NCBI GenBank assembly: GCA_964481145.1
Contig: CAYZTA010000002.1
Location: forward strand, 130,124-194,123
DNA length: 64,000 bases
From: Sandaracinus sp964481145
Lineage (GTDB): Bacteria > Myxococcota_A > Polyangia > Polyangiales > Sandaracinaceae
Direction of reading: 5' to 3'
Below the pieces are notes generated by a model that did no database searches, was not told the DNA's origin, and worked only from the letters and a program-made list of their open reading frames with translations. Position 1 is the first letter of the stretch; every line of letters starts with the position of its first letter. The translations under genes and the position numbers were made by a program. This document shows, one piece after another, positions 39,232 through 47,453 of this stretch.

Positions 39232-40128
39232 GTGAGTCGCGAAGACAAGAGACTCCTCGATCCCGAGCTCCGCGCCCGCGTCGCGCACCTCACGTTCGAG
39301 GCGAGGCGCGTGGTCGAAGGAGTGCTCTCGGGCTTGCACCGAAGCCCGCATCGCGGTGCGAGCGTCGTCTTCGTCGAGCATCGTGAATATCGACCTGGCG
39401 ACGATTTACGCCTGCTCGATTGGCGCGCGTATGCGCGGAGTGATCGCCACACGATCAAGCGCTTCGAGCAGGAGACGCAGCTCCGCGCGCAGCTCGTGCT
39501 CGACGCGTCGGGTTCGATGGATTACGGCGCAGAGCTCACGAAGGGCGAATATGCGGCGACCTTGCTCGCCGCGCTCGGCCTCGTGCTCCTCACCCAGGGC
39601 GATGCGGTGGGTGTGATGCGCTTCGCCGACTCTCTCGTGGGTTCGCTGCCTGCGCGCTCGCGACCTGCACACCTCGAGCTCGTCTGGAATGAGCTCGGGA
39701 TGGCCATCGCCAAAGAAGCACCCACGGATTTGGAGCGCGCCCTGCATTTGGCAGCCGAGCGCTCCGGTCGACGAGGACTCGTCGCCATCGCCAGCGATTT
39801 TCTCGACTTTTCGGACGCGCCGCTCGCGACCATCGAGAAGCTCACGCGTCGCGGTCACGAGGTATGGGCTTTTCAGATCATGCACGGCGACGAGCTCGAC
39901 CTTCCGTTCGAAGGCCCCTCGCGGTTCGTGGGACTCGAAGGAGAGTCCTCCCTCGAAGCCGATCCCACCGCGCTGCGCGAGGGATATCTCGCCGAGCTTC
40001 GCGCCTTCCTCGATGCGTGCCAAACGCGCTGTCTTGCGGCGGGCGCGCAGTATCGCCGTTTGCGTGTCGGCGAGCCGATCGAGCATGTCCTCGGTGACAT
40101 GCTCGCGAAACGAAAGAGACGGAGCTGA
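39232..40128 (+). CDS. DUF58 (VWA-like) protein
   Basis: The 298-residue protein shows the DUF58 signature HREYRPGDDLRLLDWRAYAR followed by a von Willebrand A-like MIDAS motif DASGSM. DUF58 proteins are the usual partners of MoxR ATPases, acting at the inner membrane. No membrane helix is present here. The start is GTG 39232, ten bases after the moxR stop. It ends one base before the ATG of the next gene. Confidence 0.93.
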   Translation: MSREDKRLLDPELRARVAHLTFEARRVVEGVLSGLHRSPHRGASVVFVEHREYRPGDDLRLLDWRAYARSDRHTIKRFEQETQLRAQLVLDASGSMDYGAELTKGEYAATLLAALGLVLLTQGDAVGVMRFADSLVGSLPARSRPAHLELVWNELGMAIAKEAPTDLERALHLAAERSGRRGLVAIASDFLDFSDAPLATIEKLTRRGHEVWAFQIMHGDELDLPFEGPSRFVGLEGESSLEADPTALREGYLAELRAFLDACQTRCLAAGAQYRRLRVGEPIEHVLGDMLAKRKRRS

Positions 40129-40129
40129 G

Positions 40130-42163
40130 ATGGGGTTTGCTGCACCGTGGGCGCTCGTTGCGCTCGCCGCGATCGCACTCCCGATCGTCGCGCACTTGCT
40201 TCGCCGTCGCGACGTGCCCGTTCGGGCGCTGCCGACCATCGCACTCTTGCGCAAGGCCGAAGTCTCGAGCCGCAAGCGCGTGCGGATCGTCGATCTCGCG
40301 CTCCTCGCCGCGCGCATTGGGCTCGTCACGCTCGCCGCGATCGCGCTCGCGATGCCGTTTCTTCTCTCCAATCTCGCGTGGGGGGATGGACGGCTTACGA
40401 GCATCGTGCTCGTCCTCGACGATTCGATGTCGATGTCGAGGAACACGGGCGGTCAAAGCACGCTCGAGCATGCGATCCAACGCGCCCACCAGATCCTCGA
40501 TTCACTCCCCGCCGGTTCGGAGGCAAGCCTCGTCATGGCGGGCGAGCCGCCGCGGGTGCTCGTCCCTCGAACGGAAGAGCTCGAACGTGTCCGCGCGGGT
40601 CTCGAATCGATCCACGCGAACACTGCGAGAGGCACGGCCATCGGCCCTGCCCTCGCGCTCGCACGAAGGCAGCTCTCGAGCGCTCGCCATCCAGCGCGCC
40701 GTGCGATCGTACTCTCCGACTTCGCACGCCACGCCGAGCTCGATGAGTTGCAAGCACAGCAACGCGATGTACCGATCGACTTCGAGCGGGTGGGTCCAGA
40801 CGAAGATACGCCCAACATCACGATTTCTGACGTGACAGCGAGCCCCGATCCGACTGAGCCCGATACGCTCGCGGTCGCGGTCGAGGTGCGTTCGTTCGGC
40901 GCTCCGCGCATCACGGAGGTGCCGGTCGCGCTGAGGCACGCCGGCAACGAAATCGCACGCGCAGAGGTCGCGATCGAACGAGGTCGAGGAACGGCCCTTT
41001 TGAAGATCGCGATGCCCACGGGCAGCGATCCGAGCGCAGAAGCAGTCATTGTAAGCGATGCGCTCGACGCCATGCCGATCGATGACCGCCGCGGTCTGCT
41101 CTTGCGTCCCCGTTCCGCACCTCGTGTGCTCCTGGTGGATGGCGACCCGCGTCCGCTCGGGCAACGCCGATTGGGCGGAGGAGGAGAAGAGGTGCGCTTC
41201 GTCTCGCAAGCGCTCTCGCTCGCGCCGCGTGAGATGGGCTCGTTCACATCGCGCGCAGTGGACCCCGAAACGTTCCTCTCGACGCCTCCGAGCGAAGTCG
41301 ATGTCGTCGTGCTGGCCAACGTGTCGTTACGAACGCGCCCTGCGGTCCGTGCACGGGTCGAAGAACATCTCGCACGCGGCGGCGGGCTCCTCATCGCAGC
41401 GGGCTCGAACATCGAGCCCGGAAGCGTCTCGTTGTCGCACATGCCCGCGCGCATCGTGAGCATCGCAGCTGGCGAGAGCGTGGGGCTCGAACACAGTGAT
41501 GACAGCGCCATCTTGCCGCCCGGCCCGACCGGGCTTTCGGCGGTGCGCGCCCACCATCGACTCGTGCTCGAGCCCAACCCTAGCGCGGAGATCGCCCTTC
41601 GATGGAGCGACGGATCAGCGGCGCTCGTGCTCTCGGAGGATCATCGCATGGCGATGCTCGGAACGACGCTCGACGACGAGTGGAGTGACTTGCCGTATCG
41701 ACCAGGCTTTTTGCCGCTCATCGTTCGAGTGCTGCGTACGCTCGCCCCCAAAGGCGCGATGCCCGACGCGCCTTTTGCTCCCGGACATGCACCCACGCTC
41801 ACGCTCCCTCGCGACACGACCGAGCTCGTCATGATCGGTCCGGGGGGTCAAGTGATCGAACGAAACGGCACCGAGCTCGAACGACCGATCGATCTTTCCG
41901 ATGCCGTCATGCCAGGCGCATGGCGCGTACAGATGGCGAGCTCGGGCGGTCCGCTCGCCGAAGCCCCTCGCTCGGCCTTCGTCATCGCAGCACCGATTTC
42001 GGAGAGCGATCTTTCTTTGGGCGAGGTCCCGGAGACCTCGGACGAACGCGGAGACGAATCGGAGGGAGCACGCGTCGTGCATCGTCCACTTTCGTCATGG
42101 TTCTTCGCTCTGATGGGGCTCGCTGCCGTGCTCGAAGGGGCGTTGCGTTTCCGGCGGCGCTGA
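40130..42163 (+). CDS. BatA-like membrane protein with VWA domain
   Basis: The 677-residue protein begins with a BatA N-terminal transmembrane pair (residues about 5-22 and 57-80) and a VWA domain with the MIDAS motif DDSMSM. A long periplasmic part follows with a glutamine-amidotransferase-like fold region (VVVLANVSLRTRPAVRARVE, GGGLLIAAGSN), ending in a membrane helix near residue 660. This architecture is known from BatA/DUF4159-type proteins downstream of MoxR and DUF58. ATG 40130 follows a GGAG in the DUF58 stop region. It ends the five-gene cluster and is convergent with the CotH gene. Confidence 0.88.
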   Translation: MGFAAPWALVALAAIALPIVAHLLRRRDVPVRALPTIALLRKAEVSSRKRVRIVDLALLAARIGLVTLAAIALAMPFLLSNLAWGDGRLTSIVLVLDDSMSMSRNTGGQSTLEHAIQRAHQILDSLPAGSEASLVMAGEPPRVLVPRTEELERVRAGLESIHANTARGTAIGPALALARRQLSSARHPARRAIVLSDFARHAELDELQAQQRDVPIDFERVGPDEDTPNITISDVTASPDPTEPDTLAVAVEVRSFGAPRITEVPVALRHAGNEIARAEVAIERGRGTALLKIAMPTGSDPSAEAVIVSDALDAMPIDDRRGLLLRPRSAPRVLLVDGDPRPLGQRRLGGGGEEVRFVSQALSLAPREMGSFTSRAVDPETFLSTPPSEVDVVVLANVSLRTRPAVRARVEEHLARGGGLLIAAGSNIEPGSVSLSHMPARIVSIAAGESVGLEHSDDSAILPPGPTGLSAVRAHHRLVLEPNPSAEIALRWSDGSAALVLSEDHRMAMLGTTLDDEWSDLPYRPGFLPLIVRVLRTLAPKGAMPDAPFAPGHAPTLTLPRDTTELVMIGPGGQVIERNGTELERPIDLSDAVMPGAWRVQMASSGGPLAEAPRSAFVIAAPISESDLSLGEVPETSDERGDESEGARVVHRPLSSWFFALMGLAAVLEGALRFRRR

Positions 42164-42171
42164 AGCTCGCC

Positions 42172-43842
42172 TCACTCCGCACCCGCAACGAACGCCCAAC
42201 GCTCGAGCGTCCAATTGCGGACATACGCGATCTCCGCATCGAACTCATTCAAGTCGGTACGCGCGGCCCACAGCGGATAACTGCGCCGCATCTCGTGCCA
42301 CTTGCGATCGTCGCGACGTGCTGACGGCGCGATCTCTGCTGTCATCTCATCGATCAGCGCAATCACCGCATCGACATTCATCTCATTACGCAACGCCTCG
42401 AAATATCGCTCTTCGAGCCTCATGCGCAGAGAATCGATATTCGCCATCCGTTCCCAAACACCATTCGCTCGAAATGGCCCTCCAGAAAAAGGAGGTTCAG
42501 TCGTGGGCGGCACGCGCCATGACGCCCAATTTTGCCCGAATGACGCGTTCATATCCCACGGTACGAAACGCCATCGCGACGTTGGATCACTGGGATCGTG
42601 GTAGAGATGAGAGTTTTTGCCGTAACTATCGTCGGCGATGATCACCGTCGAGAAAACATACCAGTGCACGAAATCTTCAGTGCGCAGCCGCGAGTCAATC
42701 TGAGACGCGAAATCCTCGTCGGTGGTGTACGACACCCACTCGAGCAACTCGACGAGGTCGGTGAAATCGTCCTCGGGTTCCCCTTCTGCCTTTTCGTATC
42801 CAGCCCAGATGGGCAATTTGGGAGAACCATTGCGCGTCGCGCGTAGATCGCCGCTGTGAGATTCGGATTTGAAGAGATTGCCGTCTTTGTTCAATCCTTG
42901 AGCAGCGAGCAAATGATCTCCAACGTCATCAGTGACCTGATAGAGCCCCTGATACTCGCCATCGACGTAGACGATAGCCGTGGATTGCTCGATGCGAATG
43001 TGCTCGGGATCGAGCATGTTCCATAACTCAAACGCGAGCCTCGTGCGGATTTGGGAGCTGTCATCGAAGGTCTGAGTCAAGATGAGCCGCCGGCGACCGT
43101 CGAAACGAGCGAGCTTGCCTTCACCCATGAAAGGATCGGCGCTCGCGAATCGCAAGGTGAAGCTCTTCTTCGGAAAGGCCAGCGATGTCGCGCCACGACA
43201 GCGCATCTCGGCTTGCTCGTAAAGATGCCCCCCAATCATGATGTCGGCCGGCACTGCGTCCCGACGGACGTCGTCACGACAGTAATTCGGATCATCACTG
43301 TGCCACCTCACATGGATGACCGGCAGACCGAACTCACTCGTGTATCCCTCGATATCGATCGGCGGCGTGTTGCCGGGAGCGTCGAAGCGATCTGCGACTC
43401 CAATCGTGAGAGGAACTCTTTCATCCGTTTCACTCGACACGAGTTCCAGATGCCACAACGCCGCTTGGTCCAGCCGAGGCGTCCACGAAAGCACACCTGA
43501 TTCCGGATCGAAGCTTGCCCCATCGGGCAATGGCTCCATACGCAGCTGCGCTGTCGAGCACGCTGGGGTCGTCGAACATGGTTCGAAACGGAGCTCATCG
43601 CCCTCTTCGATCCACTGTGCACCATCCGCCTCTACAACCCATGACGACGCACATTCGTTAGGAATGCACGAGGGAAGCGTTCCTCCGTCATGAAGGTCAG
43701 CGTCCGTTGGATTCCCTCCATCATGAAGGTCAGCGTCCGTTGGATTCCCTCCATCATGAAGGTCAGCGTCCATTGGACGATCACAAGCGACAAGCGAATA
43801 TCCAAACACAAGAATTATAAGCGGTAAGACATGAGAATACAT
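42172..43842 (-). CDS. CotH-like kinase-family lipoprotein
   Basis: The 556-residue precursor has lipobox LVAC20, then nearly three copies of an 11-residue repeat (DADLHDGGNPT) as spacer. An Ig-like or cadherin-like beta segment follows, then a CotH domain: MRCRGATSLAFPKKSFTLRF, VYVDGEYQGLYQV and WRFVPWDMNASFG with the metal-binding D/N pattern. CotH proteins are atypical protein kinases of spore coats and surface proteins. Its AT-richer 5' end contrasts with neighbours. The gene is convergent with the VWA gene, seven bases apart. Confidence 0.88.
   Translation of the reverse strand: MYSHVLPLIILVFGYSLVACDRPMDADLHDGGNPTDADLHDGGNPTDADLHDGGTLPSCIPNECASSWVVEADGAQWIEEGDELRFEPCSTTPACSTAQLRMEPLPDGASFDPESGVLSWTPRLDQAALWHLELVSSETDERVPLTIGVADRFDAPGNTPPIDIEGYTSEFGLPVIHVRWHSDDPNYCRDDVRRDAVPADIMIGGHLYEQAEMRCRGATSLAFPKKSFTLRFASADPFMGEGKLARFDGRRRLILTQTFDDSSQIRTRLAFELWNMLDPEHIRIEQSTAIVYVDGEYQGLYQVTDDVGDHLLAAQGLNKDGNLFKSESHSGDLRATRNGSPKLPIWAGYEKAEGEPEDDFTDLVELLEWVSYTTDEDFASQIDSRLRTEDFVHWYVFSTVIIADDSYGKNSHLYHDPSDPTSRWRFVPWDMNASFGQNWASWRVPPTTEPPFSGGPFRANGVWERMANIDSLRMRLEERYFEALRNEMNVDAVIALIDEMTAEIAPSARRDDRKWHEMRRSYPLWAARTDLNEFDAEIAYVRNWTLERWAFVAGAE
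43688..43776. repeat. 33-bp in-frame tandem repeat in the CotH-like gene
   Basis: A 33-base unit beginning TCATGAAGGTCAGCGTCC starts at 43688, 43721 and 43754 and is nearly perfect. It encodes the Asp/His/Gly-rich spacer repeat after the lipid-anchor site. Copy number could vary by slippage without breaking the frame. Confidence 0.93.
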
Positions 43843-43894
43843 GTCGCAACATATGCCGTGTGGTTTTCACTCGTGCAACATCATCACGTCCATC

Positions 43895-45523
43895 TTAGAG
43901 ACCGCAGTCGATGAGTGGCGTGAGGTCGGTTCCATTCAACATGAATGCTCCTCCGGACCAGCCGCCATCGAGATAGCCTCGGAGGAGCAACTCGATTTCA
44001 TCCACGGTCTCTGCGCCCACCGTCGCTTCTGCGGTGGTGCCTGCGGCGCACAAAAACTTCGGCGTGCCGCACGCGTCGATCGTTTCGCACAACGGGTTGG
44101 CCGCGGTGCTCTCCTCGAGATTCATATCGCCGTAGTACGCCACTCCATCGATCATGACGAGACGCACGTCTTCGGCTCGGCTGTCGGTCACCGCCTCGTA
44201 AGGATCGGCACCCGTGCGCCCAAAGACGACCACATCGGCGCGCAGGCCTGGAGCCAGTCTGCCGATCGAATCCGCGAGATCGACGGCGCTCGCTCCCATC
44301 TCGGTGGCCATCCGCACCAGCACTTCGGGGCTCACTCGAGGGATCTGCTCGGCGAGCGCCCAGTCCAACGCAAAATGCATTTCAGTCAGCAGGTCGTCGC
44401 TCCCCGACACCGTCCAGTCCGGCCCGAGCGCGACGGGTAGATTCATCTCCAGCATCTGCTGAATCGGCGCGGTCCGCCCATACAGTACGAGGTTGCTGGA
44501 AGGCGACCACACGAAGTGCACCCCTGCCATCGCCGCCTCTTCGAGATCGGCCTGGGTGAACGGAACGGCATGAATGAACACACCTGCGCGATAAGGAGAG
44601 CCGTCTTCGTCGTAGAGAAGCGAGGTCGTCGCACGATAGCGACCGGCGTAGCAGTCGAGCTCACGGGTCGGATCCGTGGCCACGCCGCCTCCCGCGGTTC
44701 CCTCTGCCATGTGCACCATATGTCGGGTCGCCGTCCCGCTGCGGAACGCGTTGACCAAGGCGACCCGAGCCGAGTCGTTCAGCGTGGTCTCGCATGCACC
44801 CGAGATCGTCGTTCGCATGCGGTTCGTTCCGAGCTGATGGTGGTGCTCTGCGTTCCGCATCAACCCATGGATGCAGGTTCGATTCGGACACTGCCCCATC
44901 ATCGTCGTCGTCCCATGAACGATCGCCTGGAGCTCTCCCCAACGCAGCGCCGCGCACATGTGTTGTCGGTTTCTAGGATCACCCGTGCCCCACGATTCGA
45001 GTCTCGCCTCGGGCTCGACGTGCGCGCGGTACTCGGCGTTCCCCCTCCACTCATAGCGGTTGCCAAAGAGGCGCATGTCGCTCGGCACCCACTCGGGAAG
45101 GAAGTTGTACGAGAGGTGATTGTGGGCATCGATGAGACCAGGGGCGATCGTCGCGTGGGTCTCGATGATCGTGACCGTGCCCGCCGAAGCCAAGGAAGAG
45201 CAGTCTTCTGCGACGCACACGATCGTATCTCCGACGATCAACACCTCGCCGTTCTCGAGGGGACCATCGGGCGCCAAGACCGTTCCGCGAAGCAGGATTC
45301 CACCCTCGCCAATGCGCACGACCTCTGCAGGTCGAGCCACGACGGTGCCGTCTTCAGGATCGACATGCGCGTCCAGTGGAATCGCGGCATCCACGGACCC
45401 TGCATCCACGAAGTCGGCATCGACGGTTCCCGTATCGATGGGCCCTGCATCAGAGCGCGGATTGCGTCCTGGACAACCGCACAAGCCGATCGCGAAGAGC
45501 AACCACACCGAAAATCGCTTCAC
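43895..45523 (-). CDS. secreted amidohydrolase-family lipoprotein
   Basis: The 542-residue precursor has lipobox LCGC17 and an Asp/Val/Ala-rich spacer. The catalytic part shows the amidohydrolase metal motif HNH (H134, H136 in GLIDAHNHLSYN), a GTTT turn, a histidine in VFIHAVPF, and the late aspartate region ALGPDWTVSGSDDLL, close to the ATZ/TRZ deaminase subclass. The substrate is unknown, and location on the cell surface is unusual for this family. The start is GTG 45523 with GGAGG four bases upstream. It lies about 50 bases from the divergent-facing end of the CotH gene. Confidence 0.9.
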   Translation of the reverse strand: MKRFSVWLLFAIGLCGCPGRNPRSDAGPIDTGTVDADFVDAGSVDAAIPLDAHVDPEDGTVVARPAEVVRIGEGGILLRGTVLAPDGPLENGEVLIVGDTIVCVAEDCSSLASAGTVTIIETHATIAPGLIDAHNHLSYNFLPEWVPSDMRLFGNRYEWRGNAEYRAHVEPEARLESWGTGDPRNRQHMCAALRWGELQAIVHGTTTMMGQCPNRTCIHGLMRNAEHHHQLGTNRMRTTISGACETTLNDSARVALVNAFRSGTATRHMVHMAEGTAGGGVATDPTRELDCYAGRYRATTSLLYDEDGSPYRAGVFIHAVPFTQADLEEAAMAGVHFVWSPSSNLVLYGRTAPIQQMLEMNLPVALGPDWTVSGSDDLLTEMHFALDWALAEQIPRVSPEVLVRMATEMGASAVDLADSIGRLAPGLRADVVVFGRTGADPYEAVTDSRAEDVRLVMIDGVAYYGDMNLEESTAANPLCETIDACGTPKFLCAAGTTAEATVGAETVDEIELLLRGYLDGGWSGGAFMLNGTDLTPLIDCGL

Positions 45524-45593
45524 GAAGCCTCCGTGGGATGAGCATACGTGGTTCGAGCGTGTCGTGGACCTGCGATCACAAGGATCCTGCGTG

Positions 45594-45718
45594 CACTGCG
45601 AGGGTGGACTTCACTCGCGCGGCACACTCCACCCTCCATTGCGAGTGCGGATTTCACTCCCACGGAACACTCCACCCTCCATTGCGAGGGTGGACTTCAC
45701 TCCCACGGAACACTCCAA
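45594..45718. repeat. 43-bp tandem repeat, about 2.7 copies
   Basis: The unit, beginning CACTCCACCCTCCATTGCGA and ending CTCCCACGGAA, is repeated with small changes between 45594 and 45718 in the gap between the amidohydrolase and barrel genes. One unit differs (GTGCGGATTT for GGTGGACTTC). It is non-coding; its length is not a multiple of three. Confidence 0.85.
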
Positions 45719-45730
45719 AGAGGCTTTCAG

Positions 45731-46423
45731 TCAAAAATGAAGGCCTACTTGGATGAACACGCGCCCCTGTGCGCCGATCGCATCGCCTTCACGTGCTGGA
45801 CAAAACTCGGTCACGCCCATGCACGGCTGCCTCGGGTCGGCTTGCCGAGTCATGTTGAGGAAATCGACCCCCACACCGATCCCCAGGCTGAACCACCACG
45901 CGAGGAAAATATCGACCCCGAGCGCACCTTGGATGGCCCATCCATGCACCGTCGATGAGCTCATCATCGGATCGGCATAGTTCGCGTTCCCTTGCCACGC
46001 ATAGCCCGCGCCCACGCGAATCCATGGCTCCACGACAGGCACGGGAAGACGAAACTGAACTTCTGCGCCCACCGTGCCGATCTCGAATCCCGGATAACTC
46101 GCGAGCGTGGCGCGCGCCCCGAGCGCGAGGAAGAAGACACGAAATCCAAGGCCCACGCCGAACATCGGGCCCACGCCCGAGGTCTCGGAAAATCCAGTCG
46201 AAGTCCCCCTCCCGCCCGCGAACGCATTCTGCTCGAGCGCGATCAAATCGACGTACGAGGCGCCGCCTTCGACCTCGAGCCAAATGAAGTCCACCTTTCT
46301 TCCATCGTCCTCTTCATTCACTGGAGTCTGTGCGCGCGCTCCGTTGCTGAATGTGCAGAGCGCCAGCACCAAGGCGCTCGTGAAGACACGAAGCGCAATC
46401 AAGAATGTGGTTCGATGCGTCAT
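45731..46423 (-). CDS. outer-membrane beta-barrel protein
   Basis: The 230-residue precursor has a signal peptide (about 29 residues, ending GARA). Alternating hydrophobic strands and a terminal Phe (VFIQVGLHF) fit an eight-stranded outer membrane barrel. Gly-rich strands such as VGPMFGVGLGFRVFF and FSLGIGVGVDFLNM support this. Function is unknown. ATG 46423 is preferred because AAGG lies about eight bases upstream; an ATG five codons earlier is also open. The gene lies after prmC on the same strand, about 30 bases away. Confidence 0.82.
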   Translation of the reverse strand: MTHRTTFLIALRVFTSALVLALCTFSNGARAQTPVNEEDDGRKVDFIWLEVEGGASYVDLIALEQNAFAGGRGTSTGFSETSGVGPMFGVGLGFRVFFLALGARATLASYPGFEIGTVGAEVQFRLPVPVVEPWIRVGAGYAWQGNANYADPMMSSSTVHGWAIQGALGVDIFLAWWFSLGIGVGVDFLNMTRQADPRQPCMGVTEFCPAREGDAIGAQGRVFIQVGLHF

Positions 46424-46453
46424 GTTCGAGCCTTGCATCCCGAAGGCGTTTGC

Positions 46454-47326
46454 TCAAGTTGAACGCGCCTCGACCACGCGCTCATGCCCGCCGAGATCCA
46501 CATGTGTCCGAATCTCGGCAAGCCCCGCCGCCGCAAACAACTCCGAAACAGCCGGAGCCTGCCCCGCTCCGACTTCAACCAGGATCGAAGCGTCTTTTGC
46601 GAGCCACGTCAACGCCTCGGCGGCAAGCCGCGTCAACACCTCGAACCCATCTCTTCCACCAAAAAGCGCGAGCGCGGGCTCGAACGCTTCGACGTCCGGT
46701 GCGAGAGACGCGCGCTCCGTCTCCGGAATGTACGGAGGATTACACACGATGAGCCCGTACTCGCGCTTCTCCGGCAAGGCACCGAACAGATCTCCTTCGT
46801 ACAAACGAACGCGGCTTTCGACGCCCAGCGCGCGCGCATTCGCGGATGCCACCTCGAGCGCGTCAGGGCTCAGGTCCGTCGCATCCACTTCCACATTCGA
46901 ACGCTCCGCCGCAAGCGTCACGGCAATACAGCCGCTGCCTGTACACAAATCCAACACTCGAACGGTCCCCTCATTCGGCAACGACTCGAGCGCTCGTTCG
47001 ATCAAGACTTCCGTATCGGGACGCGGCACCAAGACTGCCTTCGATACTCGAAAGTTTCGGCCAAAGAACTCGCGGCGCCCGAGGATATACGCGATGGGCT
47101 CGCGTGCACGGCGTCGCACCACGAGCTCACGAATTCGCGCGAGTTCGTCCGGTGTGAGCGGCCTCTCGAGATCCATATACAACTTCACACGATCGATGCC
47201 GAGCGCGTGCCCTACGAGCAGCTCTGCGTCGAGACGCGCCGACTCGATACCGCGCCCGGCAAAATCATCGGTGCTCCAACGCACGACGCGACGAATCGTC
47301 CAAATTTCGGGCACTTGGCCGCACAT
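46454..47326 (-). CDS. prmC: peptide chain release factor N5-glutamine methyltransferase
   Basis: PrmC (HemK) methylates the glutamine of the GGQ motif of release factors RF1 and RF2. The 290-residue protein has an N-terminal helical domain, the AdoMet loop LDLCTGSGCIAV (about residues 125-136) and the catalytic NPPYIPE motif (NPPY at 196-199). Length is normal. ATG 47326 is the start. The partner prfA is not adjacent. The start faces the divergent large lipoprotein gene with 127 bases between. Confidence 0.95.
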   Translation of the reverse strand: MCGQVPEIWTIRRVVRWSTDDFAGRGIESARLDAELLVGHALGIDRVKLYMDLERPLTPDELARIRELVVRRRAREPIAYILGRREFFGRNFRVSKAVLVPRPDTEVLIERALESLPNEGTVRVLDLCTGSGCIAVTLAAERSNVEVDATDLSPDALEVASANARALGVESRVRLYEGDLFGALPEKREYGLIVCNPPYIPETERASLAPDVEAFEPALALFGGRDGFEVLTRLAAEALTWLAKDASILVEVGAGQAPAVSELFAAAGLAEIRTHVDLGGHERVVEARST

Positions 47327-47453
47327 CTAGCGAAGAAGTGGGCTTCGAGCAACGCATGGTGCGTGAAAACTCCCGCTCTCCGCCTCCCCGCCACACCGAC
47401 TCCATGTCATCTTACGCACGCCGCGCCCCACCTCTGCAACGCCGAGTGTGCTT

